Assembly (NCBI GenBank): GCA_051294375.1
Contig: JBJCIZ010000239.1
Coordinates: forward strand, 2,369,476-2,433,475
DNA length: 64,000 bases
Source of the DNA: Paraspadella gotoi
Taxonomy: Eukaryota > Chaetognatha
Direction of reading: 5' to 3'
Shown here: positions 49,797 to 63,954 of the stretch, in pieces
Numbering within the stretch: the first letter of the stretch is position 1
How the letters are laid out: each line of letters begins with the position of its first letter
The notes under the pieces: generated by a model
Told to the model about the DNA's origin: nothing
Database searches by the model: none
The model's input: only the letters and a program-made list of their open reading frames with translations
Made by a program: the position numbers and the translations under genes

Positions 49797-51784
49797 ATGC
49801 CTACCTCAAGCAGCGATGACGATTTGCCGGACGTTCCGCTCAGCGAGCGGATTGCCGCTTCTTCCATCCGCTCTTTTTCAAAGGCGAACAACGGGAAACA
49901 TCCCGAAAAACGTCCGTTAGAGATTTCCTCATCCGAAGACGAGGAACCTCCGTTACGGACAATCTCGAAACCCCAAATTGACTGCGGACGAAAGAGAAAA
50001 AAAGAGGAAATGCTGGAGAAAAAATTAGAAAAAGAGAAAAAAGCCGCCGGTAAAAAATTAGAGGCTCAGAGAATTAAAGCGTTAAAGCCTGGGGAATCTC
50101 CGAAGACTATCGTCGTAGATATTGACTCATCTTTGCTCGAGACCGATTTTGGCGGCCTCCTCTTACAAGAGATTCAACAGCTCGGGGTGAGGTCGATTTA
50201 TTTTTTTTGTGAATTGGTCGTCAAATAGATATTTAGTCTCACGCTTGGTTTTCGAAGGCCAAATCTCAGATCGAGACCCATCCGCCGGGTCTTAATGACA
50301 CCATCTTTTTCTGGCGGACCGAGTTGACCGAAGACGATTCGGAAAGTCGGCAATTCGAACGATTCTGTGTCGTTTACTTGAAAGCCAAGGACTACGTTTC
50401 AATGGTTGCAAACAGTGTGAACAGAAATGCGGGAGTTTCTTCCGTTGACACAGGCGTCACTCTGACAGAATTTTCCAAGGCGAAAAAGACGCTAATAAAA
50501 GGGATGAATCTTACCTTCGTCGTGATGGGCGTAGAAAAACACTTTAGAAACGTGAAAACCCAACAACAGAGGGATTATCGTCAGGTGTGCTGTTTTGAAA
50601 ACCCAGAAGCAATGCATCAGATGTAATCTTTAATGCGTTTCCAAATTTAAACCAGAGGGTTCGTGGAATGGAACGGACGCCCGCAAAGATTTGGTCGGAC
50701 GTAACCCGATTTGATGTGGAAGAAAGTAAAATAGAGTTGCAACTCTTTCAGAACGTTCATGTTATTCAAGGTTTTTGTTTTTATTTTCAATTAAGTCGTT
50801 TTTAGTTGCGCTGCGAGTACTCGCGAAGCAACTCTAAAGTCACTTGTCGGTCGGTCGGTCTGTTGGTCGGTATGTCTGTCCGTCGGTCTGTCCCATATGC
50901 GTTAAAAATATTCATAACTTGCATAGTTGGTTGCTCATTTGTTAAGCCAGGAAAAAATCCTAAATCTAAGAGACTGCTTGCCCAGCCTTTAGGAAATCCT
51001 AAAACTAAAAAAAGACGGAATTTCGATGCAGTGCATGTCATAAATACAAGGTTTAAGAAAGTTTTTTAGTCATGTCTATTGTCTAAGTCTAAGGGAATTG
51101 CAGTGGAAAATAAAGTCACTGCGGCGCAACACATTGGAATCACCGTTCTTGTTATGAGTTAAAAAAGGTTTCGTTGTCGTTCACCAATCAGTTGAAACGA
51201 AGGAGGAGATGGCGGCGGCGGTCGGGCGATTCGTCAAATCGGTCGCCGAACGGCCTCACAAGATGAGCATGCGATCCCAGACGGGCAACTTGTTTTCCTT
51301 TTGTGCCGATGATAACGTCGCTTGCGTTAAACCGAATTCTCTCGGAGAAGGATTGATTAAAGGTTAACTGAAATTTGGTGAAATCGTTAATTAGAAATTC
51401 AATTAAAGATTTATTCCTGATAAATGCACATAGCTTGGAAGACACAGCTGTCTCAATTCACGTTGGTTTCTGACGATGTGGCGGCGACGATCGTGTCGGC
51501 ATATCCATCTCCGCAGCGATTACGAGCGGCTTTTCGAGATAGTCCTGCGCCGCATGTGAGTTAATGTTTTAAAAAGAAAAGTGTGATGAGCGGGGTTTTC
51601 CTGGCTTTACATTCCTGTTTACTTCTAACTAGCTTAATCTTTGCAGCTTTTGCTAAAAGACTTGGTTATTCGTCGTGGCGTGGGTCCTTTGGAAGGACAT
51701 CGAAAAGTTGGAGCTGAACTGTCAAAGCGCATACATACGTTTTTTACTTCCGTCGATGGCGACCTAATGCTAAGCCTGTCATAA
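49797..51784 (+). CDS. EME1: Crossover junction endonuclease subunit EME1
   Basis: Six exons in phase: 49797-50186, 50237-50584, an exon ending near 50770, 51189 on (after TTCACCAATCAG), then two short final exons to the stop at 51782-51784. The N terminus is acidic/basic disordered (SSDDDLPDVPLSERI; GRKRKKEEMLEKKLEKEKK). An EME1-type inactive nuclease domain follows (TIVVDIDSSLL, VVYLKAKDYVSMV). Next is the linker, then SYPSP-like AYPSPQRLRAAF and the C-terminal double helix-hairpin-helix (DLVIRRGVGPLEGHRKVGAELSKRIHTFF). EME1 is the non-catalytic partner of MUS81 in resolving recombination and fork intermediates. A repeat element occupies the 0.4-kb intron at about 50772-51188. Confidence 0.88.
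50805..51165. repeat. Repeat element in EME1 intron with hairpin and (GGTC)n
   Basis: Starts GTTGCGCTGC with the perfect palindrome GCGAGTACTCGC, then a (GGTC)n/(GTCT)n tract (50848-50893). It ends with GCGGCGCAAC, which nearly inverts the start. The 3' ~50 bp matches 16795-16860. It lacks coding capacity. Confidence 0.55.
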
Positions 51785-51919
51785 TTTGTCGTTCTTTTTT
51801 CTACATTTAGAATTTTTTCGGGTCATAAATAAATAAATAAATAAACCGCATATCCGATTGCCTAAAACTTGCCGAAAAACATTGCATGGATTTGGAGCGT
51901 TCAGTAAAATTTCGAAACT

Positions 51920-53638
<1,719 letters not shown>

Positions 53639-53954
53639 CTGGTTAAGATGCAAATGGTGTTCATTTTAAAATCTCAACAAAAGTAAAAATGTTTATAATA
53701 AGTTCTTATCTAATTCACAAACATACTTTTGGCTTCTTTTAATCGTAAATGTAATTTTACTTTCTTTTGGTTGCCAAGCTAGTCTCGATATATTTTCCCC
53801 CAGTTCATTATGATTTGAGGGTTTTTCGACAGCGGGACTGTCACTACGATGTTTTCGAAAAATTCCTAATTACTTAGCTTTTTAATTTCGTTTACCTTTC
53901 CGTTAGAATTAACCTATTTTAATGACTCGCTACGTCTCATTATGACTTCGAACC

Positions 53955-56531
53955 ATGAATTCCAATCGGCCACACACGTCCGATATAGAAACGTCTCTGT
54001 TCCGGCGCTTCGCCATTTTCGGCCGAACCGCCTGGAAGGTTTTCCTCGTCGGCGGAACGGTCTACGCAGTCGGCTTGTGGCACATCACCGGCCGATTGAG
54101 CCGGAAACTCGATGACATTTATTCCAAGTCTTCTCCTCACACCTTGGAGCGATACAATCATTTGTATTTGATCAAAGGCGCTAAGTCCGGGTACGAAGAC
54201 GAAGAGGAAGAAGATCACGATCTCAAGTGCTATCCGCAAGAACAGCCTTGGCTGAACAAGTTCCAATTTTGGAAAAGCGAGTGGTGGCTCAACGTTTTCT
54301 GGCCGGAAAACGACGGTGATGGCCAAAATATGGTCTCTCGATTTGCCGGGGAAACTACTTCGCTTTTTCCCTTTTTTAAAATACACAAGGACGATCCGTC
54401 CTTTTTGATTAAGATGGTTCGATCCAAAAACAACATTATATGGAAATACGGAATCGATGCGCTAATGACACTCGTAAGTCTGTGAAACCACTTAATCTCC
54501 AAGGGTTTATTTTTATTTTCGTTTTTCTTTTGCGTCTTGAGGCAGTCCCACGCCGGTTGGAGGGATGAAGACTATTGGCGCGTGGCTCAGTCTCTCGATC
54601 CCAAATCGATCATCGCCATAAGTCAGTACGACAATGTAGACCCTCGCTTTTTCCTTCCCACCAAAAAGACCTTTTCCAAGAAGAAAGGGGAAGTTTTCAC
54701 CAAGTTAAGGACTCTCTTGTCTAACCTCCCGCTCGAAAGCGCCGATTTGGCCACCAAATTTTTCACGGAACAGGCTTTGAAGCTCGCCGACGATAATTTA
54801 GATGACGAGGAAGATCTCGACGAACTTTTCGAAGGTTTTCCTTTTCGACTCGGAATTGTCTTCCTTCACCTTAAAAAAGATACGTAGGGTTTTTTCTCAA
54901 TTAATTCGCAGAATCTTTTCTCGGCGGCGATCACCTCGAATACAAAGAGGCCGTGCGCCACATTTCCATGACGCCGCAAGAAAAGCAAGAATTTATTTGC
55001 CTCGAGGCCCTGGCTTGTCATTCCAAAAACAAAGAAAATTGCTCCAAGATATTAAAAATGCCGGTTTTACCGCTGCTGCTTAATTTGGTCTACGTCCAAA
55101 GCGCCGGAGAGTACGACCTCATGATCGCCGAGATCATCGGCAATATTGCCTGTTGCCAGGAATCGCTCGAGTCGATCGCTCTGGCCGGTTGGGTCGGCCT
55201 CCTCGTCCAGTGGCGCCAATCCTTGGAGTCTTCCTTCACTCTCAAGCTGGCGGCGTCTCGTGCTTTGATCAACTTGTTCCTCAACGTGACTCGTGGCGGT
55301 CGTGATTCTCAGGTTCTGAAGGATGGCGTTTATCCCTATCATCCCGCTCGCTCGTTTTTCTCCTCCGATTTTCAAGCGGATCTCGTTTTTATCCATGGCC
55401 TTTTAGGTTGGTTTTCATTTTTTCTTCCATAAATGTCTTTTTAATTACTTTAGATTTTTTTCGATTGTGACCGAGAAATTTCGATTCAATAGGCGGTGCC
55501 TCATTCACTTGGCGGCAATCTCTCGCCGGTGACGAGGATATAAAGACTAAATCCTCTCCCTCCATCGCCTCCCTTTCCTATTGTTGGCCAAAGGATTGGC
55601 TCTCCGAAGACATAAGCCAAGTCAGAATGATCGGGGTCGAGTATTACACCCAATTATCCGAGTGGGAATCCCCTCATCACTTTGAAACCAAAGAAGATCG
55701 AACGGTCGTTGCGCGCGCGAACCAGTTATTGGCCCGACTCGAAGCCGCGGGAATCGGGAATCGCCCGATCGTGTGGATAACTCATTCGATGGGCGGATTG
55801 TTGGTCAAAGAAATGTTGAGAATCGCCGCCGCGAGGGACTCCAACGACGATATTCTCGCCAATACTTGCGGTGAGCCGTCGGACCCGTGGCCCGATTCGC
55901 ACCTTTTTTTATCGTGCGTGAAGCAATTTGATCTTATATATTTTTAGGGGTTATTTTCTATGCGGTTCCTCACAAAGGAAGTCCATTAGCCGACCTCGGA
56001 ACCAATTTATTTTACATCGCTTTTCCCACCATCGAAGTTCAAGAACTCGGTTCCAGTAATAAGCCATTCCTGGATAATTTAAACGATTTCTTTTCCAAGT
56101 TGGCTGATAAGGGCATTTCTTGCCTCTCTTTTGCGGAGTTAAAGGTAGTGATCAGTGTTTTTTTCGGCGTTTGGAATTCCCCCTCGTATATTTTCGACGA
56201 CGCGCCCCATTTTTTTTTTTTTTTTTTTTTTTAGCCAACTTTGCTCGGAGAATACGTGAGTGACCGGCTAAGCGTTCACATAGTGCCTCCCGACTCGGCA
56301 GATCCCGGTTACGGACAGTTCATCCCGGTCGACGCAGATCACATGAACATTTGCAAGCCGACGAGTCGCGATTCGTATTTGTACACGATGACCGTCAACT
56401 TCGTCAAGGACTGTCTCGAGAAGCGACGAATCGAAAATGCCCTGAAGGTTGCGACGAGCGCGATCGCCGCCGACATGGAAATCGGCGACTCCGACACCGA
56501 TTCCTTCCACCTTAATTATTTCTGGGAATGA
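53955..56531 (+). CDS. SERAC1: Protein SERAC1 (serine-active-site containing 1)
   Basis: Seven exons in phase. An N-terminal hydrophobic segment (AWKVFLVGGTVYAVGLW) suggests membrane anchoring. The C-terminal part is an alpha/beta hydrolase: FIHGLLGGASFTWRQ (oxyanion region), nucleophile motif THSMGGLLVKEML, FYAVPHKGSPLADL, and a late histidine in VDADHMNICKP. These give the Ser-Asp-His triad, with Asp not pinned down. ARM-like helices precede the lipase region. SERAC1 remodels phosphatidylglycerol at ER-mitochondria contacts and influences cholesterol trafficking. The stop is 91 bp before the ALKBH1 ATG. Confidence 0.95.
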
Positions 56532-56622
56532 AAAAAATACATCCTTTCAAGCCATTTCGTTTTAACGCCAACTTGTTTTTTTTTTTCTGTTTTAGCGATT
56601 GACTAGAGGTAAAAAAAAAAAA

Positions 56623-57696
56623 ATGGCCGCCAGCGCGTTCAAGAATTCCTTCAAATACTATAAAGCGAGACAGCCGCCACCGGACCTTTCCAAAGTCATC
56701 GATTTTCGAAACGTTGACGCTTTTTCTTCGTCTTCTATCATCCAACACCCGGCTTTCGAGCCAGATTCTAACTTGGAGAAGCCATTCGGGATTCGTTCTT
56801 CCGACGAATTGCGACTATGCAGTCTCTCTCATCTCCCCGGTTTTCTCATCGTGCCCAACGCGTTGACGGAACTCGGTCAACACTACTGGCTTCTTCGAAG
56901 CTTAAAACAACTCCCGAATCTTCCTCACAAATGCAACCTTGATCTTCACTTGACCGTTCCTCGGACGTTAGACGATAGTCTTTACGAAGAAAGCGAGAAA
57001 CTTTTCGGAAATAGTCTGAAGACTCGTTCCGAGTTCGTCTCGTTGCCCATTTATAAACTACGTTGGGCCACGGTCGGCTACAACTATCATTGGGACACGA
57101 AGGCGTATCGCGACGAAGACGTTTCCCCGTTTCCTTCGGACTTGGGGTCCCTCGCCCGTTATCTCGCCTCCGTCATCGGTTACGGCGACGAATTTCGATC
57201 GGAAGCGGCGATCATTAACTATTACCATCCAGATTCTAAATTGTCCGGACACACGGATCACTCGGAGGAAGACCTCGACGCTCCTATCGTCTCCGTCTCC
57301 TTGGGCCTCGACGCCATCTTCCTGCTCGGGGGCGAGACGCTCGACGAAGAACCCACGCCGATATTTTTAAAGAGTGGGGACGTGATGGTTCTGTGGAAGG
57401 AGGCTCGTCTCGCCTATCACGGCGTCCCTCGAATATTTGAGAGATCCGCACTGGCTCCTCTCGAGGAATGTGCCGTCGACTCTTTGGACGAGATGCCCGA
57501 TCTATTGCGGCAGGAGCTAGCCAAGTGCCCTCGGAGGCCTGTGGGACCGAGAAAACTTGCTAAAGACTCTGTCACCCCGGAGCACTTGCGTTACGAAATT
57601 GGACAAACCTTTTACCAACATTACCTGAAATATGCTCGAATCAATATTAACGTTCGGCAAGTTAAATTACAAGATTTAGACCCTGAAACGCACTAA
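56623..57696 (+). CDS. ALKBH1: Nucleic-acid dioxygenase ALKBH1
   Basis: Single 357-aa exon. N-terminal KYYKARQPPPDLSKVIDF matches the ALKBH1 lead-in. The Fe(II)/2-oxoglutarate core includes the metal-binding HxD (LSGHTDHSEEDLDAPIVSVSLGL), distal His and Arg in YHGVPRIFE, and LRWATVGYNYHWDTKAY, the ALKBH1-specific strand. GDVMVLWKEARLAYHG completes the jelly roll. ALKBH1 demethylates tRNA m1A58 and acts on mitochondrial tRNA and DNA substrates. A strong acceptor-like tract TTTTTTTTTTCTGTTTTAG ends at 56595, just 28 nt before the ATG. Confidence 0.95.
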   Translation: MAASAFKNSFKYYKARQPPPDLSKVIDFRNVDAFSSSSIIQHPAFEPDSNLEKPFGIRSSDELRLCSLSHLPGFLIVPNALTELGQHYWLLRSLKQLPNLPHKCNLDLHLTVPRTLDDSLYEESEKLFGNSLKTRSEFVSLPIYKLRWATVGYNYHWDTKAYRDEDVSPFPSDLGSLARYLASVIGYGDEFRSEAAIINYYHPDSKLSGHTDHSEEDLDAPIVSVSLGLDAIFLLGGETLDEEPTPIFLKSGDVMVLWKEARLAYHGVPRIFERSALAPLEECAVDSLDEMPDLLRQELAKCPRRPVGPRKLAKDSVTPEHLRYEIGQTFYQHYLKYARININVRQVKLQDLDPETH

Positions 57697-57897
57697 TCCT
57701 AAATTATAAAATATAGATTTAGAAAAAATCATCAGAAAACCTGGCTGTTTTAAAATTTATATTTATATTTGTCCTTGTATTTCTTCCTTCGAGACATTAA
57801 ACTGGGAAGAAGTTTTCCAAAAGTGACCTTAATTCGGTTTTTCGGTTTGTTTTTTTTAGAAGTCATTAATACTTTGGAAAAAAAAAATTCCTGAAAA

Positions 57898-59956
57898 ATG
57901 GGGATGATAATGAGCTTGGGAAGCTGCGCGGCATCCCTCGCATGCTGCTTCACGTCAACCGCCGTGAGTTGCTGCTGCAACAACGGACCCGGCTGCAAAA
58001 ATTCCACATCCGCGCGTATCATGTACGGAATCTTTCTTCTGCTCGGCACCATCATAGCGGCGATAATGCTGTCGCCAGGTCTCAAGGACAAATTGGACGG
58101 AATAAAAGGATTGTGTGATGTAAGAAGTTGCAAAGTTAACCCCTGGAGAGCCTCACGCATCTTACGATTAATCGCCTTTTCATTCAGCCCATACCCGGTC
58201 AAAACGAGGCTTTGATCAACTGCTCCGCTGTCGTCGGCTATTTGGCCGTGTATCGCATTTGCTTTGCCCTCGCCGGGTTCTTCTTCCTCATGATGATTTT
58301 GATGATCAACGTGAAGTCATCTCAGGATCCACGGTCGGGAGTTCAAAACGGCTTTTGGGGCATCAAGTTTCTAGTGGTAGTAGGAATCGCCGTCGGCGCT
58401 TTTTTCATGCCGCAAGAGTTTTCCCAGCCTTGGATGGTCATCGGTGAGTAGGCCATTATTTATTTTTCAATATCGTTCCACTTCCTTTACAAAGTATTTT
58501 TTTTCACCAAATATAAATGTTAATGAAGGCAATAGCGGGGATCGCCTGTAATACCCGGGCTCACTGACTTAAGGGCTGCGTAACCTCAGTGACCGCCACA
58601 CGAGCCTAAATAAAATCAAGATGTATTACTTAATACTTTTAATCATTCTTATTAATCCAGGAATGATCGGCGGATTTCTCTTCATTCTGATTCAACTGGT
58701 TCTCATCATCGATTTCGGCCATTCGCTTAACGAAATGTGGGTCCATAATTATGAAGAAACGGAGAACAAGTGTTACTACGCTCTTCTCATCGGCACGACC
58801 TTTCTTTGCTACGGAATTTCTATCGCTGGTGAGGATTGGCAATTTGTGGTTTTTTTTTTAATTTCTCACGTCTTTTATTAACTTTTTTGTCGCAGCCGTT
58901 GTGTTGTACTACGTTTACTACACTACTCCGGACGATTGTACCACGCACAAAGCCTTCATATCCATCAATCTGATTCTCTGCGTCATTTTCACGGTTATCT
59001 CTATCTTACCCAAGGTATGAGCAGATTATTATTAGATCCTTGTTTCATTCTTGAGTAACGTTGGCCCCCCCCTTGATCCTTGTAGATTCAAGACGCAAAT
59101 CCCAACTCCGGACTTCTTCAATCTTCTATCATAACATTGTACACAATGTATCTGACCTGGTCGGCCATGTCGAACAACCCCGATAAAACGTGCAACCCCG
59201 ATTGGATGAAACTGGTCAATTCTACTAGCGGGGCGACTCAGAAGCCGGACGAAGTCAGTCATCCAACGTTGGACACTCAGTCGATCGTGGGACTTATCAT
59301 TTGGTTTATTTGCGTCTTGTACTCCACGATTCGCAATTCCAGTCACACTTCCGTGGGCAGGTTAATATTTATAGTATTATAACTGGTGCGACTCTTTTTT
59401 TTTTAATCCACACTCTCGACTATACTGTAATCCTTTTTTTATTGCCATGTATATTTTTGAATCTTTTCTCTTTATTCTTAGTTATTTTATTTTTCTCACC
59501 GTTTTTCCTTTTGCCCTGTTTCATTGTTTTCAGAATGACGATTTCCTCCTCGGAGAAAGCTTTGACCGACCCCGAAGCACCGGCGCCTCTGCCCGACGGC
59601 GACGCCAAGGTGTGGGACGACGAGACGGAGGGCGTGGCCTACAGCTACACCTTCTTCCACTTCATGTTTCTCTTGGCTTCGCTCTACATTATGATGACGC
59701 TGACCAACTGGTTCTCACCATCGAACGATCTTCAAACCCTCAACGCGAATACGGTTCGTCTTGGCCACGTCTTTCATAGTTATTATTACTTGGAGATTTT
59801 TACCTACTATTTATATTCGTTTACATTTTTCGATGAATTAAAATTTAAATTCAGGCGGCCATGTGGGTGAAGATCTCGTCGTCTTGGATGTGCGTTGTTC
59901 TTTATGTTTGGACCCTAATCGCGCCTGCTGCGTTGCCAGACCGCGATTTCGCTTGA
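57898..59956 (+). CDS. SERINC: Serine incorporator (SERINC) family protein
   Basis: Eight exons join in phase. The Cys-rich N terminus ([21 protein letters not shown]) is typical. It is followed by [17 protein letters not shown], then TMs such as [21 protein letters not shown] and [20 protein letters not shown]. Conserved blocks include [31 protein letters not shown] and a C-terminal [29 protein letters not shown]. Ten or so TM segments are expected. SERINCs are lipid scramblase-like proteins. Paralogue number (1-5) is not resolved here. Confidence 0.95.
58520..58620. repeat. GC-rich repeat-like insert in SERINC intron
   Basis: The GC-rich block (for example GCGGGGATCGCCTGTAATACC) is unlike the AT-rich intron around it. 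It resembles a SINE-type insert, but no match to another copy in the window was found. Confidence 0.25.
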
Positions 59957-61090
59957 TTTCTTTTCGATCGCGATTATGCGAAAATATTGATTTGCTTTTT
60001 TGTTTTTTTGTTAAGGGAATGCTTCTTTTTGACTAATTGCAAGAAATATTATAAAATAAGCTTCAGTTTTATGTCTAATAATCAGTATTTTTGTCCGATG
60101 GCTTATTTGAATATAAAGTTTTCTTTTTCCCCCAATGCGTGTTAAGATATCTCACAATACTTAATTTCGAACCTCGCAATAGTGTTTTTTTTAGCTATTT
60201 TATGCACGTACGTGGTAACATATGTAATACTAATAATACCTTACGGCTTACACGATTTGTCATATAATCCTGGTGATAACTTTTTTTTAAATACCCATAT
60301 TAAAATTATTCTGCGTAAAATATTGCAGTTGTCAAAATTGTTTTAGGACGTATGAAGAAAATATTCGGTGATATTTTTGATATCATCATCAATATCATCA
60401 ATATGCTTTAAAAACGTACCGAACTGGTATAAAATAATTTCATTCCACCGGTCAGCGCTTGTAAATGGTATTCCCTGTGTTTGCAACTAAATGACCTTAT
60501 GATTTTTTATGCTTATGCAATGTTTAGACCACCTAGTCAATTGATTTCCTTGTCTCTACCAATGTCATAAGTACAAATTGTATGTTTTAATTTTTTTTAA
60601 AAAGTGTTTGTGAAAAAGTTGGTATCTTTTTTTTTTGGGATTCTCGTATCTTACTTTAAAAGATGCATACTTCACATCGTATACCACCGATAGCAATTAG
60701 ATATGTATGCACTTGTGAATTTCTCTTACTCCTACTGCGTACTATCTTTTTTTTACCATTTCAGCGTAGAAAAATGCTTATTTTTTAGGTTATTATAAAT
60801 AAATAGTATTCTTATTCGCCAATTCGGCGTGAGTTAAATATAAAAAAAAACCCGACTTTGTTAAATATCGATACCTAACTTCTGTTTATCCTAAAATGAG
60901 GTCCTATTTAATTAAAAGCACCTCACCGATCAGTTAGGGATTGCAAACGCTTCTCATTGTGCAAGTCGAGAATCGAGATCCTTTGTGGCAGTAAAAAAAA
61001 ACCTCTTTTAATTTATTCAATTGTAGCAGATATATATAATACATGAAGAATTTTACCGGACTTCGTCTAGAATAGGCCAAGGACTGAATC
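59957..61090. other. Intergenic AT-rich region
   Basis: No exon, RNA or clear repeat, apart from short ATATCATCA tandem-like sequence near 60380-60400. Ends with an acceptor-like ATTCAATTGTAG (61015-61026) before the KTI12 start. Confidence 0.4.
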
Positions 61091-62083
61091 ATGCCGTTAG
61101 TTATCATGTGCGGTCAGCCTTCGAGCGGAAAGACTCGTCGAGTGGGCGAACTCATTGCCTTTTTATCTCAGGTGATGCGGATTACAAAATGTTTCCGTCT
61201 CAAATAAAATTTCTTATATATATTAACTAACATTTACGTTTACATTATTAGCATTTTCCCGATCGCCACGTGTCCGTCGTTTCGGAAGACAGCGAAAACG
61301 TATTCGGTCAGAAGGAGAAGAGCGAAATATACAACGACTCTAAAGCGGAGAAAGAGGTTCGATCGGCGCTCAAGTCGGCGGTTATGCGCCTTTTGTCCCG
61401 CGACGGCGTCGTTATCCTCGATTCTCTCAATTATATCAAGGGTAAAAAAAAAAAGTTCCTAATTTTTTTGAAATGAATAACAATTTTAAATTAGTTGGAA
61501 ATATTTAGGATTTCGATACGAACTCTATTGTGCCTCAAAATCCGCTCAAACTACCCACTGCGTTATTTTCTGTGATACTTCTCTCGACATGGTCCGCCAA
61601 TGGAACGGGTTACGCAGCGACACTGAGCGATACGACGCCGAAGTGTTGGAAGCTCTTTGCGTCCGCTTCGAACTTCCGGTGGGCACCAACCGCTGGGACG
61701 CTCCGCTCTTTCGCCTTCAAGTGGAGGACGCCCTCCCGACGGCTCACATCGCCGCCGCCATGTTCGAGCGGAAACCGCCGCCGCCCAACGTTTCCACTTT
61801 GACTCAGTCGCTCGAATCGCCCGACTTTCTCTTCGATTTGGACCAAAAGACTCAAGAGGTCGTCAAGGAGATTTTTCGGGCGCAGCACGGAGCGAGTCAA
61901 GGCGACGCCTTGCGCATCTCGGGGTCCTCGGAAAATTTCATCGTTAAGAATCGAATGCTGCAAATGCCGGAGCTGCGCAAATGGCGCCAGCAATTCCTCT
62001 CTTATTCGAAGAGCCATCCGCCGGATGACGCCGCGAAAATTCCAACCTTGTTCGTCGATTATTTGAATAACGCTGTGCGGTAA
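61091..62083 (+). CDS. KTI12: KTI12-like elongator-associated P-loop protein
   Basis: Three exons (61091-61171, 61252-61441, 61509-62083) in phase, 281 aa. MPLVIMCGQPSSGKTRRV carries the Walker A loop at the extreme N terminus, as in KTI12. HVSVVSEDS and the acidic/Lys-rich loop follow, then the Walker B-like GVVILDSLNYIKGFRYELYC and THCVIFCDTSLDM. RWDAPLFRLQ matches the PxNRWDxPLF family block. KTI12 is a tRNA-dependent ATPase that helps Elongator make wobble-uridine modifications. Length is slightly under the human ~354 aa, mainly in the middle linker. Confidence 0.93.
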
Positions 62084-62589
62084 AAGGGGGGGTAGTTAAG
62101 TCTTTACTCATCGTTTACTTTAACTTATTCTCGTTACGAACTGATAAATTATGTTTCAGTGAAGGTTTTCTTTTTTAACTCTTTGCTTTCTTCCTCGAGA
62201 AAAAGTGTTATTACTTATTTCGCTTTGGGAAGAATGTCTCCCGGTTTTATATTCAATGAAAAACATTAGGTAGTGATTAAAATCAAAGAATAAGAATTTA
62301 ATTCCATATTTGTCAGTCAGGTTTTAGTTACTGCTTGCACAGGAAATACAAATGTTTGAAATGATCCGATCGGCCTTGATCCAGTGATTGAGTGTCATAT
62401 CGCTCGTGTTTTGTTATGAGGGCCTTAAGGCGTTGTCGTTTTTTTGTCCAGGGAGTTCGACAATTTCTAGTAATTATTTTTGGAAGGGAATATTTTTTTT
62501 CATGCCCACAAAACTAATATGTTATTATTTTTGCGTTTTAGACATAATGGAAGGAAATATAACTAATTGAATATAGTGCGGGGAAAAAA
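62084..62589. other. Intergenic spacer
   Basis: AT-rich; acceptor-like TTTGCGTTTTAG ends at 62541, 48 nt before the next ATG. Nothing else seen. Confidence 0.4.
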
Positions 62590-63954
62590 ATGACGCTTTC
62601 ATGTGAACAGTCGTCGGAAGAAAGCGGTCTTTTGAGCGTTATCTCACTCTTACGCCAAGTTCGAAAGGAACTGAATTGTATTTTAACAAAGGCTTTGGAT
62701 AACGAAGTCTTCGCGGAACATTTGTCAGCGGTTGAATCTTCGGTCTCTGTGCTTTTGGAAACTGTAACCACTTTGCTGCACACACAAGTAATATTTATTA
62801 TATAAATATCTCTCAATTTCAATTTAATAAAGTACCTAATTCGGTAATATTTTCGTTTTTTATTCCAGATAAAGAAGGAAACTGATGAATCGTCGTTTGA
62901 TTCTCAAATCGACATTACACTTTCAACCTGTCCTTGCCCGGAATCGCTCGATGCGACTTTGGTCGACGATTCCCAATATTCGGATACCGCGCGTCCGAAG
63001 TCCCAACGGAAAAAAGATGGTCTGATCCGTGATGTCGTGTCTGTCGGGCGCCAATCTAATCCGGATTCTGCATCCGGGGAAGGAAAAAAAATAATTCCTT
63101 GTTTGGAGCCAACGAAGAAATCCACGACTAAACTGAGTTCTCTAAATCCACCGAAAGAACGTGGGGAAAATTTGGTGCCCGTACATGACAAGTTTCACTG
63201 TCCGCTGTGCGGAAAATCTTTGAAAAACAAAGGCTGCTTTGAATCACACCTCAAGAGGATCCACGGAGAAAAGAAGTTCCAATGCTCCGTTTGCGGACAA
63301 AAGTACGGACTTCAGTCCCAACTCAACACTCACGTGGCCAGAGACCACGAAGGTCGCATTTATCCTTGTGACTCCTGCGGGAAAACCTACAAAACCAAAA
63401 GCGCCATGATCTCTCACTTCTCTTCCTTTCACGAAAGAATTAAACATCTCTGCAGCGCGTGCGGCAAAGAGTTTTCCCGAGAGGAGTCTCTTTTATCTCA
63501 TAAACTATACGTGCACGAAAATCGCGGGAGCGTGTGCAAGATTTGCGATCGCAAGTTCAAGAGACCCGAGTCTATGCACAAACACGTCAGCCGGGTGCAC
63601 AAAGGGAAGACTTTTCCCTGTTCCGTTTGCGGAAAGGAGTTGGCCACGCCGAAATCGCTGAAGGATCACGAGCAGAACTTTCACGCCGAGGAAAAGAACG
63701 TTTTCGCTTGCAAACTGTGCGGGAAAGTGAAGCACACGCAACGGGGTTTAAAACTGCACGTCGCTTCGGTTCACGAGGGGAAAAAGTTTTTGTGTCCTTC
63801 GTGTCCGATGGAGTTTAGTTGGCACAGTCTAAGGCGGAACCACATAAGGATTGTTCATGAAGGCGTCAAATTTCATTGTCAGCTATGCGGAAAAAACTTT
63901 TCTCAAGGCTCCGCTTTAAAAACGCATACCGATTCAGTGCATGGAAAAAACTAG
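62590..63954 (+). CDS. C2H2 zinc-finger protein with nine fingers, 427 aa
   Basis: Two exons (62590-62787, 62869-63954) in phase. The N-terminal ~190 residues are predicted helical then disordered, with no KRAB, SCAN or ZAD domain recognised. Nine C2H2 fingers follow: CPLCGKSL, CSVCGQKY, CDSCGKTY, CSACGKEF, CKICDRKF, CSVCGKEL, CKLCGKVK, CPSCPMEF and CQLCGKNF. All or nearly all have H-x4-H histidine spacing (for example HLKRIH, HVSRVH) and short linkers ending HxGKxFxC-like. Such arrays usually bind DNA. The linker lacks canonical TGEKP, so target prediction is unreliable. Orthology to a vertebrate ZNF is not possible from sequence alone. Confidence 0.85.
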
